A stretch of 64,000 nt of DNA. Origin: Polydactylus sextarius (taxonomy: Eukaryota; Chordata; Actinopteri; Polynemidae). This document shows, one piece after another, positions 1 to 13,837 of this stretch (the first letter of the stretch is position 1; each line of letters starts with the position of its first letter). The notes under the pieces are model-generated. The model searched no databases and was not told where the DNA came from. It saw only the letters and a program-made list of their open reading frames with translations. Location of the stretch: the NCBI GenBank assembly GCA_016801845.1, contig CM028926.1, positions 10,238,501 through 10,302,500 on the forward strand, in the 5' to 3' direction. Both the position numbers and the translations under genes were made by a program.

Positions 1-1857
1 CTTCGTCCCTCAAGCTACTTTCATATAAGAATAATATGTTGGAAGTTTTAATAGATGGTAAATATAATAATAGTAATAATAATAAACGGGTGTTTGTTTA
101 TGTTAAAAAGATACATGTAAGTCCTTTAAGTGCCTACTGAAGTTAGTGGACTAAAAATAACTGTCAGAACCACAGTTGTTTATTTATTCTGATGTGTAGT
201 TTTTTTTTTTTTTTTCCTTCTCCGTTAAGAAATCAGAGGACTCTTTGAGTCACGGCGGTTTTATAGAGAACCACCATGGTAACCAAAGACCTTCACAGAA
301 CCTTCCTCTTTGTGGCCGTTGGAGAAGAGACAGGGGAGGAGACGGGGTGAGACGGGTGGGGTGATGGGGTGGAGGAGTCGATGAAGGAGGGGTGGAGGGG
401 CAGCTCTGTAAATAAGATGTCTAATTCATGGAGCGGATGTTTTGAAGGAAACAGACTGAGGATGTAGCTGCACCAACTGTACCCTCTGGGTCTCTGTTTT
501 TACTGTGGAAATGAACTGAACTGGACCTGTTCTGTTTGGCTTTTGCTGGAACCTCACCTGTACCTGGAGCAGGACACTTTCTCCATTGATACACTTCATT
601 TCCTTCTGTCTCCATATAAACCACCACTGGCACAGTCGCAGCTGCAGCAGCAGCAGCAGCAGCGTCGACGTCCAAAAAATGTCCCACTCATTACTGTCTC
701 GCTTCACCGCCTCCAGACTGAGCAGCAGCAGCTCTGGTCTCTCCAGAACAGAAATATCATTAAATATGTGAGAGATGAGGAACGGATTTAAACGTCCGTC
801 GTTAGCTCGGGGTTTGTTTACACGTCAACAGTTTGTTAAAAACCGTGGCGAACGGTGCGACGACTCATCAAGTCCTAACGAGGATCCAGTGACGTGTGGT
901 TGAAACCTCGAACCGTAAAAACAGAAGAAAAACGTTTATTTAAAGATGGAAACTGATGTTGTCTCCGCGTGAAATAAACAAAAAACTGATTCAAAAAGCT
1001 TTTTAAACGTCTTCATTTATCTCATAATTTACCATTATTCACATATAAATGTTGAAATATAGAAAAAAAGACAATAAATAAAACAATTCACACAATAAAT
1101 AACAGAGAAGAGAAGATGCTACACACTTTTTTTGTACTTTATTTACTCTTTTTTTTCTGTTTACTTCAATATTTATTCAGACTATTAATAGAGAAAACAA
1201 GGAAAAACTTGACTCCTCTGTCTCCCCAGTGGTGAAACGGTGTTTCCTTTCCACTGCCAGTCTCTCCTCACGTCCTGAATCACATCCATTCACTCATCTT
1301 CCTCCTCCTCATTTGCTTCTCTCATCTTTTCTTCTTCCTCCTGTCACTAGCTGTAATTGAGTCGCTTATTATGGTCTGTTTGTTGCTTTTAAAATATTTA
1401 AATACAACCAAATACTGAAGAGGACACGTTCAGGTGTGAGGATTTGGACGGAGATTGTTTTAAATGTGTAACACGTTCTTACCGTGTCAGAAATAAACTG
1501 AATGTTGTCTCTGAGTCGTCTAATGTAAGTTGTTGTTGGCGGTAACTTTGCAAGTCTTTATGAAGTGAAATGTAGAAGATAATCACAGTTTTTATGTACA
1601 AGTTGTTGAGTTTGATCCAGGTTCAGGCTTTTTTATTGGTGGTATTCAGATGGTTGAGGACAGTTTGCGTCATATGTAAATCTATTTCTTCACTGACGTG
1701 ATAAAACGAGTGTGTAGAGAAAGAGGAAGACGTCGCGAATGTTACAATATTTCTCTGATAAAGACGTTTATTTGATGTTACGTCATCACGCTGCCAAAGC
1801 TTGGATTTAAATTTACCGCAAGTTTTCACAGTAAAGACAGTGGATAATCCAGTGGGA
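1..1857. other. Gene-free left end
   Basis: A/T-rich DNA with a G-rich stretch at 330-405 (runs of three to four G, possible quadruplex), a CAG/CAGCAG run at about 640-663 and a poly-T tract at 199-215. Short frames here are poly-Ala/poly-Gln artefacts of the CAG run. I see no gene. Confidence 0.6.
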
Positions 1858-2611
1858 TGAATGTAATGGATTTATTCAGTAGATAAATTCACTGGGACAA
1901 ATCCAGTGGGACACATCCAGTGGCATGTATTGGTATAGATAGATAGGGATCCAGTGGGTTACATCCACTGGATTTGTGGATGTATTTCACTGGATATCCA
2001 GTGAAATACATCCCTGTGAATATATTCACTGGGATGTATCCAGTGCGATAAATCCACTGGGATATATCCTTGAGAATACATTCACTGGATATACCCACAT
2101 ATATCCAGTGAATGTATCTGCTGGATATATCCACTGGGATATTTCCAGTGTGTTGTGTTCAGTCAATACATCACACTGGATTTGTGGATGAGTGGACGTA
2201 TCTCACTGGATATATCCAGTGAGATATGAATATATTCACTGGAATAAGTCCAGTGGGATAAATCCAGTGAATATACCTACTGGATATATCCGGTGTGATG
2301 TATTCAGTGAATACCTCCACTGGATATGTCCACTGAGATGAATCCAGTGGGTGTGTCCCACTGGATCTATACCACTGGATGTATCCACTGGATTTACACC
2401 ACTGGATATATTCAGTGGTGTAACATTGTTGATATTTTTCCTTTGTGGATCCAGCTCAGTTATGTCCAGTGGGATAAATCCACTGGGATAAATCCCAGTG
2501 AATATATCCAGTGGGATAAGTCCACTGGGATAAATCCCAGTGAATATATCCAGTGGGATAAATCCCAGTGAATATATCCAGTGGGATAAGTCCACTGGGA
2601 TAAATCCAGGC
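1858..2611. repeat. Palindrome-rich minisatellite (CCAGTGGGAT/ATCCACTGG family)
   Basis: About 750 bp of degenerate units built from CCAGTG and its complement CACTGG separated by GATAAATC, GATATATC or GAATATAT. Because the unit is self-complementary, the array contains perfect palindromes: 36 bp at 1978-2013, 24 bp at 2201-2224, and CACTGGATATATCCAGTG-type 18-mers. The right part (2465-2610) is a cleaner tandem of roughly 30-50 bp units. Open frames here are repeat artefacts. Confidence 0.9.
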
Positions 2612-2923
2612 CGCTGTGGGTCAGTTGAGGTTTGTGTTTCTTCTCAGGCGTCTGAGAACTGGTCTGACCTTTTTCACTTCAACCAGATCCTTTAAAAGTG
2701 AACTCTATTTATTCTGCTATTTATGTCCAAATGTGGGGAAGCAGAGTGTGTTTTCACTGTGTGTGTGTGTGTGTGTGTGCACTTCTCAGTGTGTGACTTC
2801 AGTCTGTGTGAGTGTGTGTGTGTGTTTTACATGTGTACATCTATGTTCTTGACATGTATTTGCTCATGTGTCTCAGTGTTGTTGGTGTGTTGTTGCTGCT
2901 GAGTGGAGCTACATCTACTCTTG

Positions 2924-2964
<41 letters not shown>

Positions 2965-2969
<5 letters not shown>

Positions 2970-3134
2970 CAGTGTAGAGGTGAAGGGAAACTGGTGTTGG
3001 AGGGAAAAGTGAATGAATGGTCGTGTTATTTATTTAGTTTGTCTGAACTGAACCTTTAGCAGTGAAAAATCACCCGCTGCATCACTGATTTTGTCCTTTT
3101 CCTCTGCATGAGGAACTAATGGACCTGAGAGGAG

Positions 3135-3201
<67 letters not shown>

Positions 3202-5884
3202 ATGTGCCTCTATACATGTGAATGTCACATGTAGATAATATTGTGTTAGAGTGAACTCTAACGACCATAGTGACGACGATATTTTACATTTTTGTGGCAA
3301 AAATTAAATTTTACTCGTGTTAAAACACATAAAAGACAATTTAACAGAAATGAACATCTTTCCTTAAATGTCACATTTCAGTAAATTAGAAAGTCAAGAC
3401 CAGAATGAAAATGAGGTGTTTAATTTCACGTTTTTTTTCTTTAGAAAAACTCATACTTAATGTCGTTCTGTGTGTAACTTTTAGTGACTGTTTGACTCAT
3501 GTCAGATCCATCATCCATTAAAACTGCCAGAGGACATTTTTTTTTTTTTTTTTTAAACACATGTACAACTTGTGTACTGTCTGTCGATCCCTAAATAACG
3601 TAAAGTCAACATTTCCTGAGGCGGGTAAAGAAAAGAAGAAGAAAAAAAAGACACGCAATGTGTGATTTTTAACATGCAAACAGTGTTTACGTCATGAGAT
3701 TTTAAATATATCTGACAGCTCTTGTTAAAACAGGTTTTTGTGTTTTTATAACATATAAAATAAGAATATAGATGTTGCTAATAGCTGATGATGCCGACAG
3801 TGTTTCTGGTCGATGTTTGGTTTAATTTGTTTTGTAGGTTTGTGATATTTTAACAATATTTATATTATATTTATATTTCCTCAGACTTTAGAAATCAGAA
3901 ACAGGTGCCAAACGTTGTTGTTTCAGTTGTTTTGTAGCGTTTCCTTAAGTCTGCGTCCGCACGACAACGATTGTATCATCGGACGGAAACTTAAAACTGT
4001 TAAAACTTGTGTAATATTTATGCCACACCTATAGGTGGCGCTGTAAAGAAAAACACAGACGGAGACGTAGGATACGCTTCCTTCTTCACTGGATACAAAC
4101 ATAAACACAAGAAGAAGAAGTTTGTTTTTATTTATTAATTGTTTATGCGTCTCTGCTGCTCGTCTCGTTGATGCACCAACACAACTCTGATCCTCCGTTG
4201 TTCTTCTTCCTGCTACGTCTCCTGGTCAATGCTCGAAAAATATGTGTGGACGAAAGTTTGAAACAATAAAAAACTTTATGCGAATCGACGAAGTGCAGAA
4301 GATCAAAACCTGACACAATCTGTTGGTGAGACTCGTGCCAGATCATCGTGATCATGTGATACCTGTGATACATGATCTGGTAGTTGTTGTAGTCGAGTCG
4401 TTATCTGTGTTGACTTTGGTGATTCTGGATCCGTGTTACTTGATATTGGATTGAAACCAAACTGTGGTTTTGTTCGTTGCTTTATAATAATAACGATACA
4501 ACATACATGTTACCCTCCACTTCTCTTCCTGCTGCTGCTGCATCTGAGAGTTAATTTAGTCCGTCGCTCCACTTTTTCCCATAAGTCATGTAATTCTTTC
4601 AAATGGACAACCAGAGTTTTAATTAACTGTCTTCACGAGCAAACAAGGCCTGAGGCGTTTTATTTGGCTTCTGTTGGCGTCTCATTCAACTTCAAACAAA
4701 AGCCCCGACAGCAGAGAGCGGAGAGCAGGTGATAAATGGTTCATTTTGAAAACGTAATTTACAAACTGACATTTATCTTTTCACGTGAAGGATGATGATG
4801 ATAAACTATTCATTTGATATATTTCATCGAATATGACACGATGATTTTTGATTAAATCGTTAAATATCTTCCTGAAGAGGAAAAAAAAAAAAAAAAAAAA
4901 AACGTTCCACTCATGGATGGAAATTTTTTTTTCCCGATCGATGGGAAGGGCTCGTCAATCTCCCTTCACCTTCCCTTCGAGTCTACAACCAAAACCAGTC
5001 TGACCTGTTCTGTCCCGGCGCCGCTGTGTTTGCTCTGAACCAGAATCTCTCTCGTCGCTCCACACGAACTCAACGAGACAACAGGTCCAGATGAACCTTT
5101 GAACGTTCGCTTTGTCCCACGGCTTCAGGGGGTTTGGATTAGTTTATCTTTAACTAAAGAGGCTTTTACATGTGAAGCCAGAAGAGTCTAACAAATCTAC
5201 AAAATTGATCATATCTGAGAGTTTGTTTGTGCTTGTTTTGTTGGTTAAATGTAGGAAAAAAAAAGTCAACAGCGGCACGAGACAGGGTGTACATTCTACA
5301 CAGTCTGTGCAATGCATTGTGGGATAATTGTGGTCATTGATTGTTAAGGAAACAAAGATCTGCTGCCGAGACATTTTACCTGTGAACAAGTTGATTCATT
5401 GATGCCGTTTTCGTCCGTTTGTGCCTTTGAGGTGTTGTCGAGAGCGATAATGTGCTCACACTCTTTAATAGTCCATGAGGATTATCCTCAGGACTGGGGC
5501 CAAAGGAAACGGGAACGTACATCTACCGTTAGAGGCCTAACACCCAACACGTTGAATCACCATTAAACAAACCATTAACTGTAAAGGACCTGATCAGCTG
5601 CAGAGACGTTTTACCTGAGAACAGACTTGTTTATTGAAGCAGTTTGTGCCTTTGAGGTGTTGTAAAGAGCGACAACATGATCATACTTATCTATTAACTC
5701 TTATCCTTTGTCTTTACTGTCCTGCAATTATCAGAGGGAACGGGACAGTTTGTTTACTGTTGTAATCTTTAATACTTAACCTGTTGTCACCACAGCTGCA
5801 ACTGACAATTATTATTATTATGATAATCGATTCATCTGATGATGAATTGATTATTAATCAGATAAAAAAAAGGATTTCTAGACT
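2965..5884. other. Gene-free stretch with a short diverged duplication
   Basis: No supported gene. About 5365-5470 and 5605-5700 share TTTTACCTG, GTGCCTTTGAGGTGTTGT and AGAGCGA, a diverged duplication about 240 bp apart. A ZNF143-like GCATTGTGGGATAATTG lies at 5313-5329, and a CTCF-like site at about 4027-4043. Confidence 0.5.
3137..3199 (+). repeat. (TG)n microsatellite, 63 bp
   Basis: Uninterrupted dinucleotide run. Shorter GT runs lie nearby at about 2758-2780, 2808-2824 and 2928-2964, so 2.75-3.2 kb is a GT-rich cluster. Confidence 0.97.
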
Positions 5885-6495
5885 TAAACTCAAACATATG
5901 AACTTTACGTCGGTTGGACCGTCTTTTGTTTTCACAATCAAATAGTTAACAATGAAAGTAAATGGGGCAGTCAGCCAAACGTATCTAAATTGTCATTTTT
6001 TAACCACTAATAAAGCTCAAAATATCACTTTACTTCAGCAGTAGCATGAATAGGGTCCCTACACATAAACTGAAGGACTGATAACTTAGTAAGTGAACCC
6101 AGAGTTTATTAAAAACACTGTTTTACAAGACTTACCCAACGTCTTGGTGATCAAGGTTGTTCCACATCAGCAGATTCATCATTTCCCTCAACAACAGGAC
6201 GATGTTTGTGAAGAGCGAGGAAAATGATGAATCTGCTGATTTGAAACGCTCTTCATCACCTGATTGTAATGTCATCACCAGCTTCATTTTGAGCTTTATT
6301 AGTGGTTAAAAAATGACAATTTAGATACGTTTGGCTGACTGCCCCATTTACTTTCATTGTTAACTATTTGGTTGTGAAAACAAAAGACGGTCAAACCGGA
6401 TATTACTTCAACCAACGTAAAATATCTCTTGAGTTTGACTCGTATTCATGGTGAAATAGACTCTGGGTTCATGTTGCTCTGAACCGTCACTTTAA
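5885..6495 (+). mobile_element. Foldback non-autonomous DNA transposon, copy A
   Basis: The arms are inverted repeats: 5927-6022 (GACCGTCTTTTG, GTAAATGGGGCAGTCAGC, CACTAATAAAGCTCAAAA) reappears complemented at about 6288-6400. Outer sequence continues to AACCGTCACTTTA at the right end. The centre is a second inverted repeat (CAGCAGATTCATCATT at about 6170 and its complement at about 6220). An asymmetric block (6023-6150) sits in the left arm only. It encodes no protein. The left outer end is degraded. The family recurs three more times in the window. Confidence 0.85.
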
Positions 6496-7219
6496 TATTA
6501 GTTGTCAGCTTAATTAATTATCAACCTGGACGATTTCATTTCATGGAGGATTTCCAGGATTTCATGATGTTGCAACTTGTTAACACAAATTCACAAGTTC
6601 TGTGTGACCTTGTAATTTCCCAGTGAAACATTGATCCGCACGTCAGTGAACTCACTTCCTCGTTTCTTTTGGAAGATGCAGGAAACACGTGAGATTAAAA
6701 AAAAAAGTCTCACATTTACCTTCTGACTTTTAAAAGGGAAAAAAAAATGCAATTAAAGTTGAGACATTTTGTTGCAATAAAGTTGCAGGAGAAAGTCAAA
6801 GTTGTGATGCATCTGAGCTTCTTCTGCGAGTATAAAACACTAAAGTAAGATGATCGTGTTTATGATGAAGTCTTTTCTTCGTTTTCTGTAGCTGCCTTTT
6901 TAGTTTCAGTGTTTCACTGTGGCGACAGCGATACTCTGAGCGACCGCGGGGCCGCTGCTGAATGAGCCTATAGATACAGCGACTTGTGGCCAAACTGAGG
7001 TCGAGGAGAAATTACGATGAGGCGAAACGCAGCTTTTATGAAAGAAACATTGACTGCGCCGCTTGATTGCCTGAGATGATGGAGTTTGGACAGAGAGCGA
7101 AGTCACTGCAGTTCGGTTTAGGTTTAGGAAAACTGTAGAAGCAACAGAAAGTGTGTTAAAGAGACGGAGGAACACTGAGGTTAAATGATCCAACGTTAAA
7201 ATAAAGAGCGTGAGTGTCA

Positions 7220-7482
7220 ACACACACACACACACACACACACGGCTGCAGCTAAGACAACCAGAAAGAAAGAAAGATGTGCTGCAGTGTGTGTGTGTGT
7301 GTGTGTGTGTGTTAGAGAGAGAGAGTGACTCATGCATGAGTACACATTGTTAGCACGGTGAAAATCCTCACAGGTTCCTGGAAGGCTTGAAAAGGCTGAC
7401 GTGACACCAGGATGCAAGACTGAAGGTCCCACCCCTCTGCTGATCCATGTCAGGATGCGTGTGTGTGTGTGTGTGTGTGTGA
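7220..7482 (+). repeat. Cluster of CA and GT microsatellites
   Basis: Opposed dinucleotide runs: CA at about 7220-7243, GT at 7287-7312 and GT at 7459-7481. The CA run and the following GT run can pair as a hairpin. Frames of Thr-His or Val-Cys through them are artefacts. Confidence 0.93.
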
Positions 7483-7599
7483 CACTGAAATGTGCAGAGC
7501 AACCAGACATGAAGTCCTGAAGTAGTGAAATCCTTTAAGTTTGTGTAAATACGCTGCTTTATCATGTTAAATCCTATTGTTAGCGAATGAATCGAAGCA

Positions 7600-10500
7600 T
7601 CAAAACTCAGTTTGCATCAGAAATTTCTGCAGAAATTTTCCCAAAATCAACTTTTTTGTAACGTTATTTAAACACACGACCAAAAAGAAAGTCACACGAC
7701 TCTTTTCTATGTCTGATTTTCAGATCTTCTCCTACAGTTGAATGGAGATGAATAGAAACAGCTGCATGTTGTCGCCTCTGGACTGTAAAAAACTATATAT
7801 ATTCTCGATTAATTACATGCAAATTCTTGTAAATTTGTTTGTTTTTACCATTTTGTTACAAATTAGGTGAAAATAATTTGCATGTTTCCTTTATCTGACT
7901 GAATAAGATCTGATAAAAAGCTGTAATTACAGATTATTGTCCTGATTATTATCACTCTCGAGAAAATAGATTAAAGAAACATCCAACGTTTTTGAAAGAA
8001 ACGCAGCGTAACAGCTGCTGCTCAGTCACGTGAACACTTACCCTCGTAGACAACGACCTGATATCGTCACAAATCGATGAAATCGATGCATTTGTAGGGA
8101 ATTAATTTGTCCCATCTCTCCTCATATTCAACATGGCGGCAACTGGAAACTACCACTAGGTCGTTTTTTGCCTCATTTTAAATGTCAAGACTCTTGTTAT
8201 ACCAGCAAGGAAGTGTGGCCTCTCTAGCATGATGAGTCTGTTCGACAAAAACGATAAAATAACAGTGTTCCTAATGCAACTGGCCAGTGTAGTTTTGCTC
8301 CTCAGCAAACGTAACAACTCGTATCATGTTTTAACAAATCCAACGTTCATTTTGCACCAAGTTGTCAAACATCTTCCTGCGTTGTCGGTTATTGTTTCAG
8401 ATTCACGTTACTGACGCTGGAAGATGCTTCAGTGTCGACATGCGTCACATGAACTTGTATAGATTTCGATTTAATGTTTTTAATTCCTTGTCTTTGATGT
8501 CAGAAGTTGACAAATGAGGAAAGTTTGTGTTCGACCACAAACATCCTGGTGTTTTGTGTTTGTGAGCTGACGTAGTTGACGTTTGATTCTCAGACGATGC
8601 TCAATATTTCACCGATTGATTCATTAATATTGGAAACTTTATATTAAATTTCTCGACGCTCCTCTTCCTTTATTTTTTTCTCCTCCATGTCCCAGGTTGC
8701 CCCCGTCTCTGCTCAGAAACCCAAGCCTCCCTGCGAGCTTCCTCCATGTTGATTTGATCTTTATTTGGCTTTTTACCACAAGCTCTTTGAATAAAGCTAC
8801 TCAGCGCCTTTTACGGGAAACGCACAACGCAACATCACAACCGAACCCCTCATGCTTCCAAAACCGAGTGTCTCCAAACTGTTTTTTTGGGAAAAAAAAA
8901 AAAAAGCTGCCAATTTACAAGGACGAGTTTAGAAAATCTCCCTCTCTCTCTCTTCAGGACAACCTCCAGTAACGAGTCGTGGCCCCAAAGAAGGTGATGC
9001 TAAATTTAAACCTGCAGAAAGGGAAGCTTTGTAAACCTGGAGGCTTCAGAGAGAGGGAGAGATGTGGTGGTGCAGCGAGATCAAGGAAGAAAAACAGGGT
9101 GGAGAAAGAGTGTGAAGAAACGCGCCAACTTTAGTTAATTATTTCATGTTTTTCTTTTTCTCTCGATCGTCTCACGAACGAAAAAAAAAAAAAAAAAACA
9201 CGTTTGTCCAAGTTTGATTATGATCTCGACAAAGATAAAAGTCGAGATGATGAATATCAGAAAGAAAATCGATCGATATCTGCGTTGAAGAGGAGGTTTT
9301 TCATTTATAATCCGTAGCCTTTGAGGTTTTAAACTTGTGCGACGCTTTTAAAATAATGAAATAGAAGAGGAAGAGGAGCGATAACGAGTTTAAATCATGA
9401 ATATTTATCTCTCAGTAGCCGTGTTTGTTTTTGTAAATTAGTGAAGAAGTGAATGAGACTTTTAGAAAAGTTTTTATCCATTTTTAAAGCTTCTGATGCA
9501 CATTTGGATAAAATATCGTTACTAAAGATGATATAAAAGTTTGCACAGGTCAAAAAAAACCTTTAGCGTCAATATTTTCTGTCTGTTTCAGTCAGGACTT
9601 TTACTTCCTGTTAAACTGATTAAAATGTGTAAAAAAAAATGCACCTGCACTGTCACTTAACGTCGTCTCCTGCTCAATCTTTGTCCAATTAAAGAGTCTG
9701 ATTATACAACGAGAGGATGTAGAGACGGTATGAAAACAGCTTAGATGTTGTCGGTGATGAAGTGTGTTGAACAAGTGGCAACAAAAACACAAGAAACAGG
9801 AAAAAAAAGAGGAGAAAGAGTCAGAGAGAGAGAAGGTGAGGGTCCAGGGAAGGAGAGAGAAATTCCCCGTGCCGTGGCGGAGGAGCTGCTGGACAGGCGG
9901 CGTTCTCTCCGGCCCATGAAAGGTGTGATTGTCCCACGGTTTCTCTCCCCCACCTCCACCGCCCGCTCGAGCCAGGAAAGTTCCCCCAGTGGCGGTCGGC
10001 GGCCCCTCTATCTGCCAGGAACGCTGCGCTGCGGAGAGAAACCCAGGCCCGGTTATGTCAGATACCGCGCCGGGTGTAGGATGGAGGAGGAGGAGGAGGA
10101 GAGCGGTGTTTTTCAATGTGCGTTATAAATACTTAAATACTTTAGAGAAACACACACACACGGAGGAAGGCGGCGAGGCCTGAAATGAGGCTGTCGGCTC
10201 AGAGCGTCTGAATGAAACGAAGGGAAAGAAGTTCAGCTCTCAATGTGTTTATTTTGACAGGAGGGAGCGAGAGTGGAGGAGGTGGAGGAGGAGGTGGAGG
10301 TGGTGGATACAGAGAGAGACATGGAAATGGACATGAGAAAGAAAGTGATGTGAAGTTAAAGTTTTAAAACTTTGTGTTGTGTTTTTAAATATGCAAATAT
10401 GTTCAACCACACACAAGTTTTAAGAGGCAGTGACGTCTTTATTCTGCTGAGTGATTAAAGCGGCTGTGGGAGGTGGAGCAGAGATGTGACAAGAAAGATG

Positions 10501-11480
10501 GCCCCGGGCCTCTAGTGACTATTCAAATACGGTGCAGGATGACGACGGCCCGGGGCCCTAACTGATCCCACTCATCCGCGAATGACTCCAGCCTCGTGGC
10601 GCCTTTTAACTTTATTCTTCTCTGAGGGAAGAAAGTGGATTTTCTGGACTTGTTGCACATCAACATGTCACCTCAGGGCGTTTCAATGCAACTTGATAAA
10701 CTCTGATGAATTTTTGCTTCATATTCTTAGATAATAATTAATGGTGTTTTTTTTTTGTGTGTTTAATCTATAATTTGTGGCCTTTCAGGTTTTAAACTTA
10801 TATAACACTTTTAAAATGTAAATATACAAGAGGAGGAAGAGGATAACAGGTGTAATTGAGCGTGAATATTTAAATAAAAAGTAGCAGCTTCTAGGTAAAT
10901 CATTATGATTCATGAATATGATTATAAACTAAGTGTTTGTCTTTGTAAATTAGTGGAAACAGTGAATGTTTTTGGTGTTTTTAGACAAAGTTTAGGAAGA
11001 TTTTAGCTAAATAAACAATAAGTGATAAAAGAAACACAACTCTATTTATAATAGTTTATATAAAGAAGAAACACGACTATAAAATGTAGAAAACTTGCTC
11101 ATTTTTCGAACTTTAGGAAGATTTCAGTTTGTGTGAAAAAAAATGATTTATTTGACTTTAAATTGGACATTTTATGTCGTGAAAACTTTATAAGAATTTA
11201 TATTAATCAGAAACAGACGTTTCTTAATTTGTTTTTGTAAAATAGAAGTTTTTAGATGAAGTTTAGGAAGTTTTTTGTCTTTAATTAAACAAAATAATAA
11301 TAAAAACATAACATTTGTAACAACTAGTGGCTTTTAAAACTCATATTTATATAGAAAAAGAAATGATCAGAGGCTTGTTTCATTTCTACGGCGTCTGCTG
11401 AGGAACAAACTGAGCCGTGGTGTTTTTCAGCCTTGTGCTGCGAAAAGAAGTGAAGCTTGTCTACCTGAGCGTGAGACGCT
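7600..11480. other. Gene-free stretch with a diverged duplication and a GC-richer island
   Basis: 9300-9480 and 10765-10990 are diverged copies (CTTTGAGGTTTTAAACTTGT against CTTTCAGGTTTTAAACTTAT; AAGAGGAAGAGGA; TTGTAAATTAGTG). 9820-10110 is GC-richer with an open plus frame (about 127 codons) full of Arg/Glu/Ser. I do not count it as a gene, because it has no recognisable domain or splice context. Confidence 0.45.
10485..10620. promoter_or_regulatory. GC-rich island with an 11-bp perfect inverted repeat
   Basis: GGCCCCGGGCC at 10500-10510 and its exact complement GGCCCGGGGCC at 10547-10557 flank a 36-base loop. The block is clearly GC-richer than its surroundings and has no open frame, so it is a candidate conserved non-coding element. 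Confidence 0.3.
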
Positions 11481-11934
11481 GTCACACACACACACACACA
11501 CACACACACGGAGCCAGCAGACATAGTAGCTCTCATTCATCCTCTGGCAGCAGCAGCCGCCTCCTCCCTCCCTCACCTCCTCCCCCCGTCACCAGTGGCC
11601 TTCAGTCCTTCCCTCCGTCTTTTTTCGTCGTCCCTCCTCCTCCTCCTCCTCCTCGTCTTCATCATCCCACGGCTCAGACCACGTCCATTTTGGGGTTTGG
11701 GAAAAAGGTAGAAAAACAGTCTGACAGGATGGACACATCCATAACACGACTCGGCTCCGTTAGAGACGCAGACCGGAGCCAAAACCATATTAGACTGAAT
11801 GTGTCCTCTGGTCTCGTGTGTCTCCACAGTCCGGCCTTGTTTCTGTCTGTTTCTGTTGTCACTGCGACGGACGCGCGACCACGTTTGTTACTGAGATTCA
11901 GTTAAAATAAATACGTTTTAGGTTTCAGGAAGTT

Positions 11935-12490
11935 TATAAAACAATATAATATCTTTAATCAGCCGACCAGCACCTTGTTTGTTCGTTTAACACGTGTTGA
12001 TGCAGCTTTTTGTTAGTTTTGATTCACGTTTTTCAGCTTAAACTATAAAAATGTCATAAATTTTGTTCTGTTTAATTGATATTAAACTGCAAAACCACCA
12101 CATTATGTCAGTAAGTGTGACTTTAAACTGAAATCAGCTCAAAAAATGAGATGAATACAAACTTAAAACACCTTATTTGTTAACGTAACACTTGTTTCAC
12201 AACTTAAACTAAAGAAATTTGCTAAAATGTTTGTCAATTAATTAATAGATATTAAACTGCTAAACCACATTACATCATTGTTTGTGAGGTTAAACTAAAA
12301 TTTAATGCTTCGTTTCACAACTTAAACTATACAAATTGTATGAAATTTGTTGTTTAATAGATATTACACAGCAAAATCACCACATTATATCAGAGTTTAA
12401 ACTGAAATTACCTCAAAAAATGAGCCGAACACAAACTTGAACCAACTTATCTGTTAATTTAACACGTGTTTCACAACTTAAACTAAAGAA
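11935..12490 (+). repeat. Degenerate tandem array, units about 150-190 bp
   Basis: Four diverged units share the ordered words TTTCACAACTTAAACTA, TTAATAGATATTAAACTGC, AACCACCACATTA and CTCAAAAAATGAG. Very AT-rich, with no coding potential. Confidence 0.75.
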
Positions 12491-13837
12491 ACGATAGAAA
12501 CCCACGTGTTCAGTCTCTTCTAAACTCTTTATTTGCTGTTTGAAATCAGAGAAACTTGAATCTAAAATCATCTGAGATGAGTTGAAACCTCCGATGTGTT
12601 TTTACTCAGAGTTTGTTGGAGTTTAACAGCTGCAGGTTCATTTCTGCCGACAGAAAAAAAAAAAGCAGATAGAGTTTAATTTGCATGTGATACAGTTAAA
12701 AAAAAGAAAAAAAAAGAGGGAGAGGGGCGTGGGGGGTTTACTTGTGTGTGTCATTCATGTGTAGGTGTCAACTGTAACTGATTATCGGAGCAGCTACGGC
12801 TTCAGGTGGGTGGAGGCCACAGCTGGATGCTGGAGCAGACCGTTAATTGCCTCTGATTGGAAAAACAAGTAACATGACGGTGAAAGTGAGAGGGAGGAGC
12901 TGGTATCACTGAGCTGGGGGGTCGACTAGAGCCTCAGTGTGTTTTTAGAAATGTCCTCAATCTACTTTGAATTGGTTAAAAAAAAGATTATTTATCTAAA
13001 ACATGGATTTCCTGTGGATGAAGTGACGCAATTAGTGCAACTTTATATAAAACTTTATATAATATGAAGAAAAAGATTTTAATGGAACATTTCTGGTTAT
13101 TTTCTCTTTAATTATCATTTAAATTACATCATTCTCCTGTGGAAACTTCATTTATATGAATTTATAAAGAAAAAAACAGACGTTTAACGAGTTTGAACCT
13201 GATGTTTTTAGTCTCTTTCTCCTTTTTTGTTGTTTGTTTTTTTTTGTTGTTCATTTGCTCCAAAGCTTCTTATTCAACTTATATATAAATATACATGAAT
13301 TTAATTGGTTGGTAAAGTGGCGTCCGATTTGTTTAAAGATCCCAACCTGATCGTTTCCATTTGTTTTGGCTCAGTTTTTTTTTTTTCGTGGTAGATTTTC
13401 CTCCGTCGTCGTCGTCGTTCCACCTCCTCAGGTGAAAGATAACACACCAACGTGGTCTGTACACACCCACAGAGTCCGGACGGCAGCTCCCGTCGACACA
13501 AAAGGCTTCACACACCTGTTTCACTGCAGCTTGTGTAGTTTTTATGATATAAATAACCTGAAAACTGGATTAGATCTGATAGAAATTATCAGATTATTAT
13601 GATTTTGAAGCCACATCTGGTTTGTCTTCGTCTTCTCCTCAGTCCCAGCTGTTACATTGTCCCTGTCTTAGTGTGTGTGTGTGTGTGTGTGTCCAGCTGT
13701 ACACACACACAACTAATGAACTCTAAGTGCTCGGCTGCAGTCGTCACCGTGGTGCGACTGTCGCAGCGTCTTAAGTCAAAGGCCACAAAGGCTTCATTTT
13801 GATTGAGTTGATTTTCACTCTGAAGCGGCGAGAAACT

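Noticed and set aside
1889..2595. Repeated Trp/Ile/Gly-rich frames (GYIHWD-like peptides) on both strands
   Set aside because: They are translations of the palindromic minisatellite; unit length and frame are not maintained.
9745..10128. 127-codon plus-strand ORF in a GC-richer island
   Set aside because: Glu/Arg-rich first part comes from a purine repeat; no domain, splice signals or homology are recognisable, so it is only noted in the surrounding region.
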